From Barthelona sp. PAP020 (Eukaryota; Metamonada: BaSk clade): 36,559 nucleotides of DNA. Below the pieces are notes generated by a model. It was not told where the DNA came from. It ran no database searches and worked only from the letters and a program-made list of their open reading frames with translations. Both the position numbers and the translations under genes were made by a program. The DNA lies in NCBI GenBank assembly GCA_040182905.1, contig JARQWU010000083.1, positions 1 through 36,559 of the forward strand. The letters are read 5' to 3'. This document shows, piece by piece, positions 33,169 through 36,559 of this stretch; positions within the stretch are counted from its first letter, which is position 1; every line of letters starts with the position of its first letter.

Positions 33169-36117
33169 ATGTCATTAAAATTGAAAGAAAACTTACCAAA
33201 AGATAATAATGAAACAATTGATGAAGAAGAAACAATTGAAATTAAAAATCTTGATTTGAAGAATTGTTTTTCAGTTTTTGAGAGCAAAATATCTCAAAAA
33301 TTGAATAAATTGTTAGATTTATTTGAAATTGAGGATAAAAATGAAAAATTCCGAGACGCATCCAATTTGGTTTTTTGTTTAACCAAGAAAATTTACATAA
33401 AATACACAGATTTTGAAAAAAATTCAAAGGAATATATCAATAATTTATTCAATTTGCTCCTTGATGTGTGTAATACATTGATTGTTGAACAACAGACCAT
33501 TCTTGTTGTTCTCGAAATCTGGCAAAAAATTCAATCAATTTTTGTTAAAATATGTTATATATGTAATATTGATTTCCAAATTGAGTTTCTGAGTGATTTC
33601 CAAAATATTGAAATGGAAATAGTTGAGTTTGTGAAAAGTAAAATGGAGAAACAGGATTTTTTACATGATTTTATGGATAAATCTGATGATATTTTGGTGG
33701 AAAAATTGAAGTTTATTCCTCCTGAAAACATTGTTGGTTTTGAAAGAAAACAAAAGAACAGTGTTTTTCAGTGCAAATATGATTGTATTTATCAAGGTGA
33801 AAATGTTTTGGTCATAAAAAGTGATTTATCTCAAGTAATTGTTGGAAAAAAATTTCAGCAAATTATTGGTTTCACTGTATCGATTTCATGTCAAAAATAT
33901 GTTGTTTTCAAACATGAAAAAACTTTTAAATCTTTTGAATATATGAATGCTTTTGAAAGGTTTTCTGCTTTGAAACAAGTTGCTACATTAATTTTTAGAC
34001 ATTCAAAGTGTGATTTGATCAACACTTTCGTGAATTCAAAAAGCATATTTCAAAAAGAAAATGGAGATATTACAATAATTCAACTGTTATATCCTGTTAT
34101 ATCCCTAGATTTTGCGTTAATCACTTTATTCACAGAAACTTTAAGTAAAAATAACGTCAATTATGATTTACACAAGGTTTTTTTTGCTAAAATGAATCTT
34201 GAAGAATTATGTTTGTTTATTGTTAATTTTTGTAATTTTATGAAAAATTCTTTTGAGAATATTCAAAAAAATATCAGTCACAATACGTCTTATTTGGAAG
34301 TGTCAGTTTATGAAGCATGTAAAAATGGATTAATTGATGTTTTGGAAGGTTATTACATTAATCAACCAGAATCTTTGTCTTCTGTTAACAATAGGGGAAA
34401 ATGTTGTGCTCATATTGCCATTCAGTATCAGCAATTGGAAGTTCTTCGTTTTTTTGCTGATAAAGATTTGACTTTTTTGGAAGAAAGAAATCAGAAAGAG
34501 GAAAGTTCTCTTTTGGTTGCATGTAAATATTTTAACTTTGAAATTCTAGAATTTTTACTTTCAACAACTAAATTAATAAATATTCCTGATAATAAAGGAA
34601 ATATTGCCCTCCATTACGCTTGTGAACAATGTAATAAAAAATTGGTTGATAATTTGATATTAAATGGAACATTTGTTGATGTGCAGAATAAATTTAAAAT
34701 TACACCATTATGTATTGCTATTAAACATAGATGTGTGGAAATTGTTCAATGTTTGCTTGATATTGGTGCAAATCCCTTTGATAAAATGCTGAAAACAATG
34801 GAAAAAAGTATAGAAATTGAAAATTTACTGAATAAACGAAAAGAAGAATTAATTGGAGATTTGAATAAGAATATTCATGAGTACATTATTAAGAATGACG
34901 TGGATAAAGTAGAATTGTGCCTTAATTCACAAAAGAATTATTCTTGTTTTTCTGATGAAAAAGGAAAAACTGCCTTATGTCTTGCATGTGAAATGGAAAA
35001 TTTAAATATTGTTCAATTACTTTTATCGTATGGAATGGATCCTGATGAATGTTCAAAGAATGGACTTTTTCCTTTATACATTTGTTGTTCAAAAGGTAAC
35101 AAAACAATTGTGATAGAATTATTGAAAAGAGGAGCTGATATTAATCAACAAGTTAAAAATGGAGTTTATGAGGGTGAAACTTGCATATTTTCTGCAATAA
35201 GAAGTGAAAGAGAACAAATTTTCAAACATTTATTGTACAGTGGAATAAATTTAAACATTTCAAACAAACTCAAACAAAATTGCATGCATGTTGCTTGTTT
35301 ATCTAATTCTTTTGCTATTTTTAAAATTTTAGTGAAAAAATTGAATAATAATGAATTATCTCACCTTTTAAATGATTTTGATGCTTTTGGTTTTTCACCA
35401 ATTCAAACAATGTGTGTGAAAAAGAACAAATTAGAATTTTTAATATTTTTTTTGAATACAATCGATTTTATTGATTTAAATCAAACTAATCAATTAGATA
35501 ACTCGATCTTGCATCAAAGTTGTTTGTTTGAAAATGTGGAAATTTTTGAATATTTGGTTAATTTAAATTCTATTGAATATGATAAAAAAAATTGGGAAAA
35601 TTTGACTCCATATGAAATATTATTGGAAAACAACAGTAAAATTAGTCAAAAAATGGCAAAAATTTTAAAAGAAAAAAATTCTGCAATTTCGTCAAAAAAA
35701 TTTTATGAAAATTCTTTCAATTTTCATCAAGAAAAAAACAAAAAAAGTGAATTGTTTGAAATTTTGCTGATTGACAATGTAAAAAAATTCAGATTATTTG
35801 TTTCAAAATATTGCTTTGATTTTGAAACACAAAATATTTTTGGTGAAACTTTATTATTTCAAATAGTGGATTTCCAAGCCATTAACATTTTGAAATTTGT
35901 TGTCCTGAATGGAATGTTAAATATCAATCATTTGTCAAATAATGGTTCAAATGCATTATTTAATGCAGTAAAAACAAAAAATATGGAGGTTATTAAAATT
36001 CTTGTGAGAAACAACATAAAAATCAATTGTTTTGATAAATTTGGCAATTCACCTTTGCTTATTGCATTTGAATGTGGATACAATGATATGTATGCCTATT
36101 TTACTGAACACATCTAG
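33169..36117 (+). CDS. Large ankyrin-repeat protein with a novel N-terminal region
   Basis: A 982-residue protein. The first about 375 residues are a globular, mainly helical region with no ankyrin pattern and no domain I recognise. From about residue 380 to the end come ankyrin repeats, many with the standard form NxxGxTxLhxAxxxxxxxIvxxLLxxGAdin: DNKGNIALHYACEQCN, FKITPLCIAIKHRCVEIVQ, EKGKTALCLACEMENLNI, and others. I count roughly 14, with degenerate spacers, one (about 775-880) weak and lysine-rich. The arrangement (unknown helical N-terminus plus ankyrin tail) is typical of the expanded ankyrin families of trichomonads. There is no signal peptide or membrane segment. Likely a cytosolic protein-binding scaffold. 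Confidence 0.88.
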   Translation: MSLKLKENLPKDNNETIDEEETIEIKNLDLKNCFSVFESKISQKLNKLLDLFEIEDKNEKFRDASNLVFCLTKKIYIKYTDFEKNSKEYINNLFNLLLDVCNTLIVEQQTILVVLEIWQKIQSIFVKICYICNIDFQIEFLSDFQNIEMEIVEFVKSKMEKQDFLHDFMDKSDDILVEKLKFIPPENIVGFERKQKNSVFQCKYDCIYQGENVLVIKSDLSQVIVGKKFQQIIGFTVSISCQKYVVFKHEKTFKSFEYMNAFERFSALKQVATLIFRHSKCDLINTFVNSKSIFQKENGDITIIQLLYPVISLDFALITLFTETLSKNNVNYDLHKVFFAKMNLEELCLFIVNFCNFMKNSFENIQKNISHNTSYLEVSVYEACKNGLIDVLEGYYINQPESLSSVNNRGKCCAHIAIQYQQLEVLRFFADKDLTFLEERNQKEESSLLVACKYFNFEILEFLLSTTKLINIPDNKGNIALHYACEQCNKKLVDNLILNGTFVDVQNKFKITPLCIAIKHRCVEIVQCLLDIGANPFDKMLKTMEKSIEIENLLNKRKEELIGDLNKNIHEYIIKNDVDKVELCLNSQKNYSCFSDEKGKTALCLACEMENLNIVQLLLSYGMDPDECSKNGLFPLYICCSKGNKTIVIELLKRGADINQQVKNGVYEGETCIFSAIRSEREQIFKHLLYSGINLNISNKLKQNCMHVACLSNSFAIFKILVKKLNNNELSHLLNDFDAFGFSPIQTMCVKKNKLEFLIFFLNTIDFIDLNQTNQLDNSILHQSCLFENVEIFEYLVNLNSIEYDKKNWENLTPYEILLENNSKISQKMAKILKEKNSAISSKKFYENSFNFHQEKNKKSELFEILLIDNVKKFRLFVSKYCFDFETQNIFGETLLFQIVDFQAINILKFVVLNGMLNINHLSNNGSNALFNAVKTKNMEVIKILVRNNIKINCFDKFGNSPLLIAFECGYNDMYAYFTEHI

Positions 36118-36375
36118 TCACATGTTTTAGTTTTCTTAAAAATGTTTGAAATTTTCGCCACGAACAATTTTTTTATTGTTTGAATTTTTTTTTTAATCTT
36201 TTCAGCAAATGTTAATATATTTATGAATGTGAAAAAATGTTAGAACGTACTATTAATTCAAAAGTGAAAATTAAAAACTTTTGCTTTTCCCAAATGCAAA
36301 AACTGAAATAAAATGTTTTTCATACTTAATCGTTACCATATAATTTTTGCTCCTCAATATTTCCCTTCGAAATCT

Positions 36376-36501
36376 GACTAAGATTTGCTAGAATGAGTTT
36401 TCTATGTTTACTTTGTCGATAATTGGTCAAGTTGTGAAACAAATATTTTTATATTTGCAAAAAAAGTAAACTCAGAAAACTCATTTCATTAAATCTCAGC
36501 C
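36376..36501. repeat. MITE-like imperfect inverted repeat (about 126 bp), copy 2 of the interspersed repeat
   Basis: The left arm 36376-36415 (GACTAAGATTT ... AATGAGTTTTCT ... GTTTACTTTG) is the reverse complement, with a few mismatches, of 36461-36501 (AAAGTAAAC ... AGAAAACTCATTT ... AAATCTCAGCC). The arms are about 40 bp and enclose a 45-bp centre containing GATAATTGG and GTTGTGAAACAA. The centre and right arm match the copy at 2019-2087. No transposase is near and no clear target-site duplication could be assigned. A non-autonomous DNA element is a reasonable reading; a structured regulatory repeat is an alternative. Confidence 0.6.
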
Positions 36502-36520
36502 ACAGAAAATGAGTGGCTGC
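36498..36520. repeat. Short perfect hairpin next to the MITE-like element
   Basis: CAGCCAC and GTGGCTG (7 bp each) flank a 9-nt A-rich loop. The left half overlaps the end of the larger inverted repeat, so it may be part of the same element. Confidence 0.55.
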
Positions 36521-36559
36521 AATTGAATCTTGCTCATCAAGTATGAAAATTTTGGAAAA

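Larger units (their letters stand above)
36118..36559. other. Right-edge intergenic region with repeat element
   Basis: No open frame of note. Most of the interest is in the inverted-repeat element at 36376-36501 and a small hairpin just after it. The first 250 bp are plain AT-rich 3' flank of the ankyrin gene. Confidence 0.6.

Noticed and set aside
1-36559. CRISPR array, rRNA, tRNA or transposase
   Set aside because: None is visible on either strand by eye; the only repeats are the two-copy element, microsatellites and small hairpins.

Overview
This is a gene-dense, AT-rich piece of a nuclear genome from a flagellated protist. It carries eukaryote-only genes: the IFT172 intraflagellar transport protein, the centrosomal/ciliary WRAP73, an IRE1 kinase-RNase, importin-5, UTP11, BUD20/ZNF593, the Pol I subunit RPA43 and RAB5IF. 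Most genes are single open frames. Three of them can only be read through by removing very short introns (36, 36 and 40 nt), each with a CTAAC/CTAAT branch-like motif 5 to 9 nt before the 3' AG. This fused branch point and acceptor, together with ankyrin proteins, an ammonia-type NAD synthetase and a secreted bacterial-type SH3b-M23 protein, suggests an anaerobic metamonad, perhaps a parabasalid (trichomonad relative). That assignment is inference. The standard genetic code fits; TAA, TAG and TGA all end genes.

Left part (1-5.0 kb): the N-terminal end of IFT172 runs off the left edge on the minus strand, divergent from a bacterial-type UDP-sugar 4-epimerase. A 1.3 kb gene-free stretch follows. 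It holds one copy of an interspersed repeat, a TTTAA microsatellite and a GC-richer island with three stems that may be a structured RNA. Next is a compact IRE1 on the minus strand with all RNase residues that I can check intact.

Middle part (5.0-20.7 kb): a 1771-residue orphan protein is divergent from an intron-containing CCHC zinc-knuckle protein. A tight minus-strand run then holds a giant coiled-coil protein, RPA43 (reading frame broken by a small indel) and BUD20/ZNF593. A plus-strand importin-5 gene follows.

Right part (20.7-36.6 kb): plus-strand genes encode RAB5IF and an EEF1AKMT4-like methyltransferase (both with short introns), an unknown acidic protein and a PiT phosphate transporter. 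Two minus-strand genes follow: an ankyrin protein with a CaaX end, and a secreted protein with two SH3b domains and an M23 domain. Then come WRAP73, a CCDC112-like coiled-coil protein, UTP11 (start codons only 46 bp apart from its divergent neighbour), NadE, a small tail-anchored protein and a 982-residue ankyrin protein. The right end holds an inverted-repeat element that shares about 70 bp with the repeat at 2.0 kb.

Themes are flagellum/centrosome (IFT172, WRAP73, CCDC112-like, the long coiled-coil protein), ribosome production (RPA43, BUD20, UTP11, importin-5), ER quality control and membrane insertion (IRE1, RAB5IF), and genes of probable bacterial origin (epimerase, NadE, M23 protein). 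I see no rRNA, tRNA, CRISPR array, transposase or bacterial-style operon.
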